Shown: positions 48,401 through 57,321 of the stretch, one piece after another
How the letters are laid out: each line of letters opens with the position of its first letter
Position numbering within the stretch: the first letter of the stretch is position 1
NCBI RefSeq assembly: GCF_910592395.1
Contig: NC_088326.1
Coordinates: 10,669,001 to 10,733,000, forward strand
Source: Lineus longissimus
Lineage: Eukaryota; Nemertea; Pilidiophora; Heteronemertea; Lineidae
Direction: 5' to 3'
DNA length: 64,000 nt
Position numbers and translations under genes: made by a program
Notes under the pieces: generated by a model
Database searches by the model: none
The model's input: the letters and a program-made list of their open reading frames with translations, nothing else
What the model was told of the DNA's origin: nothing

Positions 48401-50147
48401 TGAAGGAGTTTGCCTTTGGTTGTTGAGAATGGACTTGGAATTTCTCAATAATCCTGAAAAGCATGAAATACAACTTCAAGAAACATAAGCGATCCTGAGA
48501 AACAGTTCTCAATGGGACCTACATATCCAGAAGTGATGGCATGTTGATGAAGAGGAATTGATCCTTCAATTTGGCAATCAAATCGAAATTGACCCATTCA
48601 TAACAAAATGCTCATCACTGTAAAATCTACTACATGTTAGGCCTGGCCAACAGTGAATACATGTTCTATGTGAGCCATCACAGCCAAACCAGGCGCGTGT
48701 CCTACACTCTCTACAGAAGACGAGCTTTTATGAGCAGGAAGGACACCAGGATGTAAGGGAAGAAACTAAGGTACTCAGATGTCACAAAAGGTAGACAACA
48801 GTGAAATGAACAACCAGTCTGTCTCAACCTGCCAGAGCATCATGCACCTAGTTTTTCCGTTATAATATAAGGACTTCGGTAATGTCATCAAGGGTCCTCT
48901 GAATGTTTTTCTCTTGTGGTGGTGCGGATATGAAGGGGTGTTGACCGTAAAAGTGTTAGAATAGAAAGCATAAAACTTACCCATCAATAGCTCTGGTGAC
49001 CTTGTGACTGTCAACATCAAGAAAGCGATGATACTTGAAGTTGGATAACGCAAAGTTCAAACAAATTGGGAAGTTCTCATCTTTATCCTAAACAAAATGC
49101 AGTTGAAAATTAAAGTTGAAATATTCCTGATAATTGGAGGCAGTAATTAGGTCTTTATCATAGTGATTGCGCTGACATCTGCATACAAATTCGATAACAC
49201 TGTCCTTAATATATCAAGTTTATCGTGAAGCACTTGGCTAGCAAGCTCTACCCAATATTAGCAGAGTACAGTGGAACCTCCCTTAGCGGACACCTCTCTA
49301 TTAAGGACAACCTCTCTATTAAGGACAGCCTCTCTATTAAGGACAACCTCTCTATTAAGGACACCCTCCTATTAAGGACACTAGTTTTGGTCCTGAATTG
49401 TTTGTTTCCATTCAATTTGAACTCACTAATCAGGACACCTCTCTATTAGGACAGCACTTGTCAGTCCCAAGCCAGAGGGTGTCCGTAATAGAGAGGTTCT
49501 ACTGTATTTCGAAATAACAGCAGCTGAGCAATAAGTCACTGGCACTGCTGGCCAAAACCAACCTAAATATAGGGTGAGGCATGATGATGTCAACAAATAA
49601 TGTGGTGTGCGACTATGTGGTCTTTTGTTCGCTGCCTCAGAACGAGTTTCAAATCCCCGTTCACGGCCCAAAAAAAGGTCATTGGTGGACTCTAGAATCA
49701 CCACTGTTAAATGGATTTTCAGTTGAATGCGATCAAGCTACGTCATTTCCGATCGGGGATTGTAAATTTTAGCCGCTGCTTCATTCATGCTTGTTTGTTG
49801 TGGCCAGCAGTAGCTTCCTCTATCTACCTGGTGTGTGGATTTCTATCGCAAGTGCACGCACAGCATTTGCATGTACATACACACTGGCACTGCAGTGGAC
49901 TGTACAGTAACAGTGTGTGTATTTATTGTATGCATCGCATGCATGTAGTGTACAAATCTAAAATCATTGACACGTTTTCACTGCAACTGGCTTTGCTATG
50001 GCCTGTCAACAAAGAAACTTGGTAATTCTATAATCACTAGTATAAAAGGAACATGACTGAATTCAATTACTAATTTACCGAGAAACAAGTGACGAGTTTT
50101 ATCAAATTTTTGACAGAATTTTCAAAGTTGCCTCTTTCGTGCGCCAT
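27415..50147 (-). CDS. TUBGCP5: gamma-tubulin complex component 5, 20 coding exons
   Basis: GCP5 is a subunit of the gamma-tubulin ring complex, which nucleates microtubules at centrosomes. Exons (minus): 50147-50079, 49087-48981, 48453-48348, 48001-47905, 46922-46843, 45868-45609, 43619-43530, 42033-41940, 41165-40961, 36418-36216, 34538-34423, 34134-33851, 33684-33432, 32911-32749, 31752-31690, 30473-30173, 28966-28797, 28188-28033, 27834-27675, 27461-27415. Every junction is GT-AG, phases agree throughout, and the sum is 3024 nt (1007 aa; human about 1024). Recognisable blocks: SNFKYHRFLDVDSHKV near the N terminus, RSWLAQNVVVQYW, VPSFLKPVMNEIILTGKSM, YYKVPWPVSLII with QIKRAKYSLEQL, LLHFVNSLENYIMTR and HSTGLEFQREI. 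The start is chosen by the ATG in a CAAAATGGCGC context. Introns hold minisatellites, MITEs and a nested GPCR gene. Confidence 0.96.
28558..28646 (+). repeat. dispersed repeat, left arm of inverted pair
   Basis: About 90 bp starting TTAAAGGGGTACGTCGTTCG. It matches the reverse complement of 30651-30738 at roughly 80%. The pair brackets TUBGCP5 exons 16 and 17. Confidence 0.7.
29130..29997. repeat. 43-bp minisatellite, about 19 copies
   Basis: The unit contains CAAAACATGATCCCAAACTA and TCCATCTTAGACAAAACAC, with a few alternating single-base variants (cttaga/cttgga, tccc/tccg). It lies in the TUBGCP5 intron between exons 16 and 17. Early copies at 29100-29190 are diverged and suggest the origin of the array. 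Confidence 0.85.
30651..30738 (-). repeat. dispersed repeat, right arm of inverted pair
   Basis: Reverse-oriented copy of 28558-28646, in the intron upstream of exon 16. A nearby sequence at about 30500-30515 carries a further piece of the same repeat. Confidence 0.7.
32113..32634. mobile_element. PIF/Harbinger-like MITE, 522 bp
   Basis: Inverted repeats of 27 bp with one mismatch start GGGAGCATCCATTAAGTACG at the left; the right end mirrors it. TTA flanks both ends (32110-32112 and 32635-32637). Several runs of seven or more G lie inside. It is in the TUBGCP5 intron between exons 14 and 15 and has no coding capacity. Confidence 0.8.
34202..34499 (-). repeat. 96-bp tandem triplication over a TUBGCP5 exon border
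   Basis: Three units of exactly 96 bp (anchor phrase CTGGTAGTCAGTGAGG at 34251, 34347, 34443). The unit nearest the acceptor is the true 3' part of exon 11, encoding SDWVMVGNLTDYQKEFSIQR, plus its donor. The second unit carries an intact copy of that donor (AG-GTGAGTG). The third has lost four bases around it. Reading through the first donor meets TGA at once in the coding frame. Confidence 0.88.
34937..36150. repeat. 68-bp minisatellite, about 18 copies
   Basis: The unit contains CCTCGATCTATGCTGCCCAG, GGTTTGGTGTGACATTG and ACATCGCTGAAGAATG. Variants (cagagg/caggggg, tctga/ggtga) come in higher-order groups. It fills the TUBGCP5 intron between exons 10 and 11 and ends about 65 bp from exon 10. 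Confidence 0.88.
37808..38878 (+). CDS. class A (rhodopsin-like) GPCR, intronless, nested
   Basis: 356-aa seven-helix receptor encoded by one exon in the TUBGCP5 intron between exons 9 and 10, on the opposite strand. Marks: N62 in TM1 (GTILNIA), LSASD with D90 in TM2, C119 at the top of TM3, ERF (143-145) in place of DRY, a Cys in the second extracellular loop (C196), P225 in TM5, P280 in TM6 (MLALPHQ) and N324-x3-Y328 in place of NPxxY. The conserved Trp of TM4 is absent. The NHAINFILYCISG ending is usual in peptide-type and orphan receptors of protostomes. The ligand cannot be named. The ATG at 37808 is first in frame; a second at 37814 is possible. Confidence 0.85.
   Translation: MAMTQAFVTDARKEWYALRTSKLVHDYDWQSLHRLDIWEARAAYAIVAYVAPIIIVAGTILNIATIVVVARGKIGNASTQILLIVLSASDLSVLNFGCLDFFLNEAYDIQINSHSDFVCKVSSLLESFTIMFSSWCVLLITLERFICVMFPLKARFLCTKKLSYYATSVIFVLLLSLNCHRVISAELTMYETDAWCEPGPVDSPSYMFYQLHWPYILIAMYAAIPFIGITICNIFIILKLLLSNKKRQSMQDEPKKSSDLQGITTMLVVVSVVFIMLALPHQLFLALADTYFPASRAITAENEALYYLIRFSTKALNYSNHAINFILYCISGSQFRAAFMELIKQLKQVLCRVLHV
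39187..39419 (+). mobile_element. Tc1/mariner-like MITE, copy 1
   Basis: Ends TACAGTGGAATCTC and GAGGTTTTACTGTA are inverted repeats beginning TACAGT, as in Tc1/mariner derivatives. The body holds four tandem copies of an 18-bp unit around CTCTCTATTAAGGACAAC. It lies just downstream of the GPCR gene. Confidence 0.75.
41538..41701 (-). mobile_element. Tc1/mariner-like MITE, copy 2
   Basis: Same family as 39187-39419, in the opposite orientation and with no expansion of the 18-bp unit. The ends read GCAGTAGAACCTC and GAGGTTCTACTGTA. It lies in a TUBGCP5 intron. Confidence 0.75.
43677..44090 (+). mobile_element. 5'-truncated non-LTR retrotransposon with 60-bp target duplication
   Basis: The insert (43737-44030) encodes the C-terminal end of a reverse-transcriptase polyprotein. 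In the frame of RLRTGHCKLHQHL a CEC...H...C knuckle and CPLMKRRQEFWPE can be read to a TAA near 44000. A short tail and (GAA)n follow. The flanks 43677-43736 and 44031-44090 are direct copies differing at two positions, the target duplication. The rest of the element is missing, as expected from incomplete reverse transcription. It sits in the TUBGCP5 intron between exons 6 and 7. Confidence 0.8.
44190..45480. repeat. 77-bp minisatellite of retrotransposon origin, about 16 copies
   Basis: The unit contains CTCCCTTATGAAGAATAGAG and CACAAAGCTCTGGGGCTC. Translated, it reads CSLMKNREEYWPKDTTLTTKLWG, clearly related to CPLMKRRQEFWPEPLSLKTKLWG of the retrotransposon fragment 300 bp away. The 77-bp period is not a multiple of three, so the array as a whole cannot be a coding repeat. 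It lies in the same TUBGCP5 intron. Confidence 0.85.
46381..46580 (+). mobile_element. Tc1/mariner-like MITE, copy 3
   Basis: Ends TACAGTAGAACCTCCC and GAAGTTCTACTGTA. The same 18-bp internal units are present as in the other copies. It lies in a TUBGCP5 intron between exons 5 and 6. Confidence 0.75.
49267..49505 (+). mobile_element. Tc1/mariner-like MITE, copy 4
   Basis: Ends TACAGTGGAACCTCCC and GAGGTTCTACTGTA, with five tandem 18-bp units inside. It lies in the first intron of TUBGCP5, about 600 bp from the start codon. Confidence 0.78.
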
Positions 50148-50884
50148 TTTGAAGTTGGTTACAACTTCCGGCAAAATTAAGTAACTTCCGGCAATGAAAA
50201 AACACGATTTTCACACTGATAAAGACATCAAATTCAATCACTTTTTCACCAATCTTGTGACTGATATCCTATCTTTTCACTAAGCAAGTTTTGATACTAC
50301 CCAATGTGGATTTATGTCATAATTCGGTTTGTTTTGGTTCAGCTATGAACTGTGGGTAATTTGGTTGGTCTGGTTTGTTTTCATCCGTCATCTGGCAGAC
50401 CAGCCCAAGAATTATTTGCAAATTTCTCTAAATTTCTTCCAAATGCTTTGGTAAATTGTGCTCTCAAGTCTTTGGTGTGTTTAGTCGGAACCTAGAGACT
50501 AGGTACAACACAAAATGTAGTGACAGTTCATTGGTAATTGCTGTAAACACTCTGTCAGAAGTTGGGGGATTTTTTCATTTCATGATTTTCTCCCATCATG
50601 ACATGACCTCGCAGACCAGTACACATATAGTGCATGCCCTGATCTGTTTTGGAAAACATAGGCCTGTCTGAAGTGCCAACACATAACATTATTGAGTCAT
50701 CGTGCTGGCCTGTCATCTGGTCATTTGCCTGTCCAGTGTTCTTTGGATTGGATGTAGGTCTATGTTTAAATACTGAAAATTATCTTCTCCAACAATTTTA
50801 GAAATTGTTGGAGAAGATTAAGATACTTTTCAGGGTAATGCCCCCCCCCCTTTCTAGTAATTCAGTATTATCTTTTCAGGTGAT
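50148..50884. promoter_or_regulatory. shared promoter region, TUBGCP5 and the 281-aa gene
   Basis: Two genes start head-to-head around this 737-bp stretch. Just upstream of the TUBGCP5 ATG, on its strand, two copies of TGCCGGAAGTT lie about 22 bp apart (within 50160-50200); CCGGAAGT is the classic ETS/GABP site of housekeeping promoters. The ATG itself sits in CAAAATGGCGC, a YY1-type site. On the plus side a pyrimidine tract with AG at 50879-50880 suggests a 5'UTR intron ending five bases before the ATG. Confidence 0.55.
50782..50818. other. perfect 17-bp hairpin
   Basis: Arms 50782-50798 and 50802-50818 (ATCTTCTCCAACAATTT and its exact reverse complement) around a TAG loop. It stands about 65 bp before the 281-aa ORF, followed by a poly-C run. 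Confidence 0.8.
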
Positions 50885-51730
50885 ATGGAGACTTCAGGAG
50901 GGTGTTACTGCTGCGTACGACCGACAGCAACAAGTATGGACCTCGATACAGCACTGAATGAACTGGGCATGCTCAGTACAGTCACGGAGAGTCGGCATCA
51001 GTATTTGAGAGAGTCGCGTTCAAGAGCAAAATCGGAATCAGAAAAGGAGTCTGTCAGTAATGTCGCTGCCAGTGGTTGTTCAAGTCAGGAGCAGGACGTT
51101 GTTCCTGGGGGATACCAAGTCTTAAAAATGAACCCGAAATATATTGTAGGATTGACGTCAAGCCCGAAACAGGACATATTTCACTCTCGTGGTCGGAGTA
51201 TGAGTGCACCGGTATCGACAGCGTCAACTGATTTGGGATTCTTTTCACGGGCGGGGAAGTTTTCAAAAAATAGCATGGAGGTGGAGAGGAAGACATCTAG
51301 AGTTGCACGGGTGAAATTGTCACGAATCCGCCGCTACCAACAGCCCTATAATCTTCCCTGGTGGCTCAATAAGTCATTAAGTCAGGAGAGCACAGGTCCT
51401 GTGGCGTCAACTAGTACATATTCTAGTAGTTTAGATGGCGCCACCGGTTTGAAAACGGACTCCGAGCTGTCTCAGGTTGAGGGGCTACAGTTTGCATTTC
51501 ATAGGTCGAAATCTATGAATGATCTGACTTTGGCAAAGTTAAGTCTGGGTACTACTACTACTAGTAGCAGTACGATGAGAACAGCTGAGGGACATAGTGA
51601 TGATCTAACGAAGGGGTCTGGTGATACGCAGGGAAGAGAAATAGACAGTGTATCTGAACATTTGCAAGAACTCCATGTCAATGATGATGAAAGTATGTTG
51701 AGAATTTCACCGTTGTTTTGCAATACCTGA
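50885..51730 (+). CDS. unrecognised Ser-rich protein, 281 aa
   Basis: One open exon from an ATG five bases after a likely acceptor to a TGA at 51728-51730. I do not recognise a family. The protein is rich in Ser/Thr, largely without hydrophobic runs and probably disordered. Visible parts: an acidic start MDLDTALNELGML (18-30); SRGRSMSAPV (101-110), which contains RSMSAP, an exact mode-1 14-3-3 site (R-S-x-S-x-P); a basic stretch 136-150; NLPWWLNKSL (156-165); and FHRSKSMNDLTLAKLSL (205-221), a second phospho-type RSxS site. These patches look like short conserved motifs separated by filler. The 3'UTR ends near AATAAA at 52347. It shares a promoter region with TUBGCP5. Confidence 0.65.
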   Translation: METSGGCYCCVRPTATSMDLDTALNELGMLSTVTESRHQYLRESRSRAKSESEKESVSNVAASGCSSQEQDVVPGGYQVLKMNPKYIVGLTSSPKQDIFHSRGRSMSAPVSTASTDLGFFSRAGKFSKNSMEVERKTSRVARVKLSRIRRYQQPYNLPWWLNKSLSQESTGPVASTSTYSSSLDGATGLKTDSELSQVEGLQFAFHRSKSMNDLTLAKLSLGTTTTSSSTMRTAEGHSDDLTKGSGDTQGREIDSVSEHLQELHVNDDESMLRISPLFCNT

Positions 51731-52346
51731 GTGGTTGGGTTTTAGATTTAAGAGGACTTGAACATAGTACAGGTTGCATTTTTGTAAAAGTCAGGGATGG
51801 ATAGAGTCGGTGCAGACAAATGCCAATCACTCTCCCAAAACTGTATGTAGATGGATGTCATGTGTACACATTGCTGCCCTGGGGAATCGGCACCACATTT
51901 GCTGAGTTCCATCCTCAGTTCGGCTCAGTTAGAATGTTCATAGTCATACACGCATGTTGGCATTGAAAAGGTACTTAATTCGCTGTGCCATCTGAAGAGA
52001 CTTTTCGAGTCGGCTTTTAAAGGTCAGTGGAAAGCACACACTGGGGAGGACACTGATTGGTCGTGTGGTTACCATCGGTTACGATATCGCAGTTTTCAAC
52101 ATAACGAGACTGGAAATTTTTCAGTAAACATTGTAACTGATATCACAGGAGAAATCTCTAGCTTGCCTTCAAAGAACATGTTTTTCACACAGATCAGAAA
52201 ACAAGTAGTACTGACATGTATGGCAGTCTGGTATAATATTATTGTCACTGTGCTCTGTGCGTTCATTTCTTTGCTATTTATGAAGTTAGTTGCCATACTT
52301 TGTTTTGTTGGGTCTCTGCAATGTCTGCTTTTTCGTTTTTTGGGTG

Positions 52347-52352
52347 AATAAA
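52347..52352 (+). terminator. poly(A) signal of the 281-aa gene
   Basis: AATAAA about 620 bp after the stop codon, the first hexamer in the plus-strand 3' flank. Confidence 0.55.
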
Positions 52353-52369
52353 ACACTTGACTCTGGTGT

Positions 52370-54390
52370 GAATCTTCCAGTTGACCCAAGATAAATACAA
52401 AGGCGGTTTGGGTTGACCCCATGCGTCGAGAGCAGAGGCGTTGAAAGAGAGGAAATCATGAGGTGTCTGCTAAGACTTGGGAGGCCTGGCCTGATAAATT
52501 TACAAAAATTTGAGAGGGAGAACTGTAATCGTTACAGCTTTAGTTTTAAATGCAACTTGATTTGAATACCGGTATTTGTTCCTTCATGTTTGTCTTACCT
52601 GTTTGTCATACTGTTTGTTTTTTGCACAATTGTTGCAATTTGTCTTCAGTTCTGGTCTAGTATTATTATTATTACTATTGTGATCCCACTAATTATCTTT
52701 GGCAGTGTATTTTTATCTCTAAGCTCTTTTCCTATCGCACCCAGTATATATCGGGTCCGTACCCTGCGTCCTACTGGCCCGCAGTAATGCGTACTGCTAA
52801 ATTTTCTATCATTCTATATCTTTCAACCGCAGTCCCCATATGAGTCTTTTGTAAGCTACCCCTGAAAAACGAGAAGGTTACACTGCACTCCACTCAGTGC
52901 ACTCAACTCAGTGCACACCTCGTCCCTATGATTGGGTTATGCTACTTATTTTACAATGAAACTTTTCCTTAGCCAAGTTGGGATGCAGGCCGCCTGGTCA
53001 TCATTGTATACCGGGTGGGGGCCATGGGTATGGTAAACTTTCAAAACCCTGCGGCTGCAGTAGTGAAAGGGTTAAGGGTTGTTTCATTTTTGTTTGACTG
53101 CAGAAATGGAAAGGTCTATGCCTGGCTTTCCATAAAACTTTGGACAAAAATTCGGGTATTTGATCACCTGTAATCGTTTGAGGCCGTTCCTGTCAGTTTA
53201 GAGATTGATGCAAAACTGCAAGGAAGCCAGTATGAAGTACTTTCAGTCTACCAAGACTTACAAAAAGATTGTGCCCTGACAAATATTGGCAATATGTTGT
53301 GAAATTCGATTTAAATCTTAAGATTATATGCTCAGCAACTGTGGTAGGATTTTATTGTCTTGGTGTGCCACGGTGTTTCATATGGGGTCCAAGTTTGGCT
53401 GCAGGACATACATGTAGGACAGGACGGTTTTCGTGTGTGTCCTCGATGTACCTGAAAGTTTTTTCTCAACTTTTGTTTACGACTTATTCTGTTCGCAACA
53501 GCTTGCTAAAAACAATATGAAGTAGATTTTCGAAGCAAAACGAAAGTTGCTCTGATTGAAGTGTGCAGAAGAGGCAAAGCATGAAATATTAACACTATTA
53601 ACCCGCTGTAGGTGATGTGCATGATCCCAAAGTATGTATTTACATGCTCCCATATCCTGCAGGTCAAGGATAGCACGTCGTGCCTTTCCTCGAAATTTTC
53701 AACAACACTTTGTTGCACCCTCTCTATTGGTGTCGATTGTCTGACAGCACATCTGACCTGTCTGACCCAAAAATGGCTACCGCAGCGAGAGGGTTAGAAA
53801 CACTTTCTTGATTAGGGCTTTTGGGGAAGTCTCAGCCGGCTGAGCGGATGTTCTTGCCAAACTTGGATCGAAGGTGCATACACAGTCTGTGATGATTTGC
53901 TATTTATTATCTTGTGTTTTGGCTGAACTCTGGTTGGCGCACTGAACAAAAATGATCCAATGAAGTATTGTTCATATAAATATAGAAAGAAAAAATATTT
54001 TGAGTGTTGTTTTTTTGTTCTGAGATTTTCAGATAGACTGTTGACTGGTTTCCGGCCAGTCGCCAGCAGAAGATTGGCCACCATTACATTTGTTCGCCCT
54101 TGCTGGTTGCATAACCCGGCCAGGGTCACTTTGCAAATGTCTTCTTAAAGGGAGAATATAGGCATGGAGAAACTATCGCATAACATGCCGTAGCTGTATA
54201 TCCTGGCTTTAAGATCGCCGACCTAATGGCACAACCTCTGGTAGATTATCGATTAACATTCCCCCCTTCTAACTGGTGTTTGACATCGATGATGTATCAT
54301 AGGTTGTATACTTATGTAAGTCAGCATAAAGACATCACTGGCTCACCACCAGCGACTGGTACCACTGTACCTCTGTACCTGCCAATGTGA
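52370..54390. other. intergenic, no gene seen
   Basis: Two kilobases between the 281-aa gene and the retrotransposon tail. Only short ORFs with no recognisable content occur, with AT- and T-rich stretches around 52610-52740. No RNA gene is recognised. Confidence 0.45.
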
Positions 54391-54394
54391 CCGG

Positions 54395-54537
54395 GAGGGT
54401 AGAGTGACCAAGTTAGATGGGGACTTGCCGAAGACCTGCAAAACGGCCAATTCTGCCGCACTACACATGACTTGCGGTTATAATGGTTATGAAAATCTGA
54501 ACGCAGCAGAAGAAGAAGAAGATATCAGCATGGCAGG
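54395..54537 (+). mobile_element. non-LTR retrotransposon 3' tail
   Basis: This 143-bp piece matches the end of the fragment at 43737-44030, including the phrase GGTTATAATGGTTATGAAAA followed by (GAA)n. It retains only the last 40 codons of the reading frame, with decay. Confidence 0.75.
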
Positions 54538-55598
54538 AGCTCCCCCTGTACGGTGAATTAGCAATTAAGCCATTGTAGTAGTGTATTTTTACTGAGAGAT
54601 TAAAACTACTGCTACACCGTACAGTGGCGCCAGTAAAGCTGTCGTGGCAGATTGATGAACTGAAAACAATATGGCTGCGACCATGAAAACAAAAACAATG
54701 AAAATTTTCTATTAATTTTCCTCATTTTCAAGGAATTTACGCTGTTTTGCCGAAAACGGTTTGGTAAGGATGGTGATGTGGATAACACTGGTCATTTGAG
54801 ATTGGTCATGTTTGATTAATTTTTAAATGTAGGCCGATTTTATGCATGTGGAAGAAGTTTCTAATTTCGTTGATTACTTTCCTGTACAAAATGTACATGA
54901 TACACAGAATGTTTACAGTGTGTCACAAAAAGAAACGACATCATGAAATTACTGCTGTCAGCCGAAAAAAAGCTGAGAAAGTATTTAGACATGGGGGCCA
55001 AAATACTTTCTTTTGTTGGACATTGATGTCATTGTCAATGTCTTTGTCCTTTGATGGGTATCAGGCTGTTTCGCTGCATTGCCAGTTCGCTACCAGTCGT
55101 TTCGCTACATGTGGCGGTCGTTTCGTTACATGGTAGGTCGTTTCGCTACATGGGTGGAGTCGTTTCGCTACATGGATGTAGGTCATATCGCTACATCGTA
55201 GGTCGTTTCGCTATATGGGTGGAGTCATTATTTTTACTCTATTTTACCCTACTATAATTCCCTGTGGTGACTACAAATTTATTATAGCACAGTTTGCCGG
55301 TAAAAAAACTTATACGGTTTGATGGCGCGCAAGGGGTTCTTGTCGTCCTGGCCTGGGTTAGGCCACATAAAAAAAAGAGTTGGTGATCGTCCCCGCCTGC
55401 CCCTACGAAAAACGCCCGGCCCCATTTTTTGTTAAAATCCTAAAAAAGTTGGTATATTGTTCTATAGGGTCAGAATTGCACGATTTATTTCTTTATTTTT
55501 ATTACTTGCTTAGAAATATCTGTAGGCCATGCACATTTGTCTCTTTTACTTTTTTGAGGGCCCTGAAAAGGGCCGTATATCAATGCTGCACCAAAGGC

Positions 55599-56000
55599 CT
55601 AGCGCCTCCTAAGGATACCGCCCCGGATTTCTCGTGCCAGTCTGTGTTGTCCGTCGTCGTTGAGATGCACACCATCACTCTTCATCTGCGACTGCCGGTG
55701 GATAGACTTAAGTTCGATTAAGTCGATTCTCTTATCTTTTCTCAATAACGCGTTGATCTTGGCGACACATTTGTTGTACTTCTCTGGGACTCTGTAGCGA
55801 CTCTTGCTTGTGTTGAATCTTTCCATAAGCGAAGTTATGCTTGCTCGTGGCCCCTGCTTCTAGCACTTGCCGACCAGGTTCTTCAGTCGCTTGAAGACTT
55901 GTATCGGCTGGGGGCACATAGATAAATCGTTCCCGCCGATCGCAAACAGCACGTGATCATAGCCCCTGAAGTCAATGTCTTCTTGCAATACGTCATTACC
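55599..56000 (-). pseudogene. SGNH-hydrolase-like fragment
   Basis: Minus-strand frame with FRGYDHVLFAIGGNDLSMC (the GxND block of SGNH/GDSL esterases), then one in-frame TAG, then a helical part and SDGVHLNDDGQHRLAREI (the D-x-x-H catalytic block). The N-terminal block with the nucleophile Ser was not found. SGNH-like domains of this kind are known in several transposon families, which fits its position between long inverted repeats. The internal stop and missing start argue against function. Confidence 0.6.
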
Positions 56001-56394
56001 AGCTATTGCGGGCCTAGCCAATTAAGCCAATTAGTGCACCTGCTTAATTGGTCCTGGCAAGCCTAATGGAAAATGCTCTCGCCTCAGTGGTCGGCCGCTC
56101 GATTGTATCCATGTATCCGCCAATGAATGGTCATATGGACCCTGCTGTACGCGATGATGACGTGCCCCATTAACAGGACGTAACATCTATTTTACAATGC
56201 GTTTCCAAAGTGAATGCATGAGGACAACCTATTTATGTCGTATATCACTGGAAACGCCCGATTCCCGTGAATAAGGACAATCACAATGTATTACATTACC
56301 AAAACAAAAAATGTGTCGGAAGGAACTATATGGATGGTCCCATCGCACCCCCCCTCCAGCAGTATGACACAGAAGGGCTAGTTGACTGTCCACC

Positions 56395-56580
56395 GGGGGG
56401 GGGGGGGGTTGGGGGGAGCTTCCCCCAACGCACTGGTAAAAACCTATGTCGACGGAGGGGGGTTTGGGGGTGTCCCCCCATTGTAACAGCTGTAGTTGTT
56501 AGAGCTTGCACTTAATAACATATGCTCGTAGGGGGGTTCGGGGGAGCTCCCCCGACCTAAAGGGGGGCTCACTAAGTCCT
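56395..56580 (+). repeat. G-rich tract with inverted G/C runs
   Basis: Runs of 5 to 11 G alternate with C runs in the phrase GGGGGAGCTCCCCC and similar. At least six G runs occur in 180 bp on the plus strand, so G-quadruplex or hairpin structures are both possible. It is inside the long-TIR element. Confidence 0.6.
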
Positions 56581-56811
56581 CGACTTTACATATTAATTAA
56601 AACCGCCAGTATTACTTTTGTAAATAAGTGTGGAGGACTTTGAATTGGTAGACATTTGTTACGTTTTTATTTCGTTACCCTATAACAAACTTTTTTTGGA
56701 ACGAACAGAACATTTCCGAGTTTTTGTTTCAAACTTTTGTCATGCACCCGCACACTTAGCCCGTTCAAACTGCATGCGGCAAAAATCAAATTTGGTTACT
56801 ACGCCGTGAAT

Positions 56812-56868
56812 AATGATGATGATGATGATAATGATGATGATGATGATGATAATGATGATTACCCGAAG
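56812..56868 (+). repeat. (GAT)n microsatellite
   Basis: About 17 trinucleotides of GAT interrupted by AAT, inside the long-TIR element. Confidence 0.85.
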
Positions 56869-57321
56869 ACGAATCTGTAATTGTACTATACTCGAGCATT
56901 TTTTCCCTAAATTCACAACAGATATTTAGCCCGGAGTTTAGCACAAACTTAGGGAGTAATAGGGGAATAATGTAGCGAAACGACCTACGATGTAGCGAAA
57001 TGACCTACATCCATGTCGCGAAACGACTCCACCCATGTAGCGAAACGCCCTCCATGTCGCGAAACGACCGTACCCATCATGTAGCGAAACGACTCCACCC
57101 ATGTAGCGAAACGACCTACCATGTAACGAAACGACCGCCACATGCAGCGAAACGACTGGTAGCGAACTGGCAATGTAGCGAAACGACAGTAAACCCTTTG
57201 ATGTTGTCAATTCCGACAGAGAGTCCAACTTGGTTGAATCTCTGATTGTTACCATCAAAGGGTTAATTCACTCTTTCATTTTCCAGATTTTTCAACGAAT
57301 CTATTCCTCAATCAATAAATC

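Larger units (their letters stand above)
55057..57194. mobile_element. long-TIR element, possibly Mutator-like, non-autonomous
   Basis: The left arm (about 55057-55230) and right arm (about 56960-57194) are inverted repeats made of tandem TGTAGCGAAACGAC-type units. The same spacer series (grouped around TGGGTGGAGTC and TGGTAGGTC) is in both arms. CCTTTGATG occurs in direct orientation immediately outside both ends (55048-55056, 57195-57203), which would be a 9-bp target duplication as in Mutator-like elements. The same 9-mer is also present inverted at 57253-57261, so the right boundary is not fully certain. The inside carries G-rich stretches, a (GAT)n run and an SGNH-like pseudogene. The right end is about 130 bp from the MED30 ATG. 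Confidence 0.65.

Noticed and set aside
55380-55721. 113-aa plus-strand ORF in the long-TIR element
   Set aside because: Overlaps the SGNH-like remnant on the other strand and has no content of its own.
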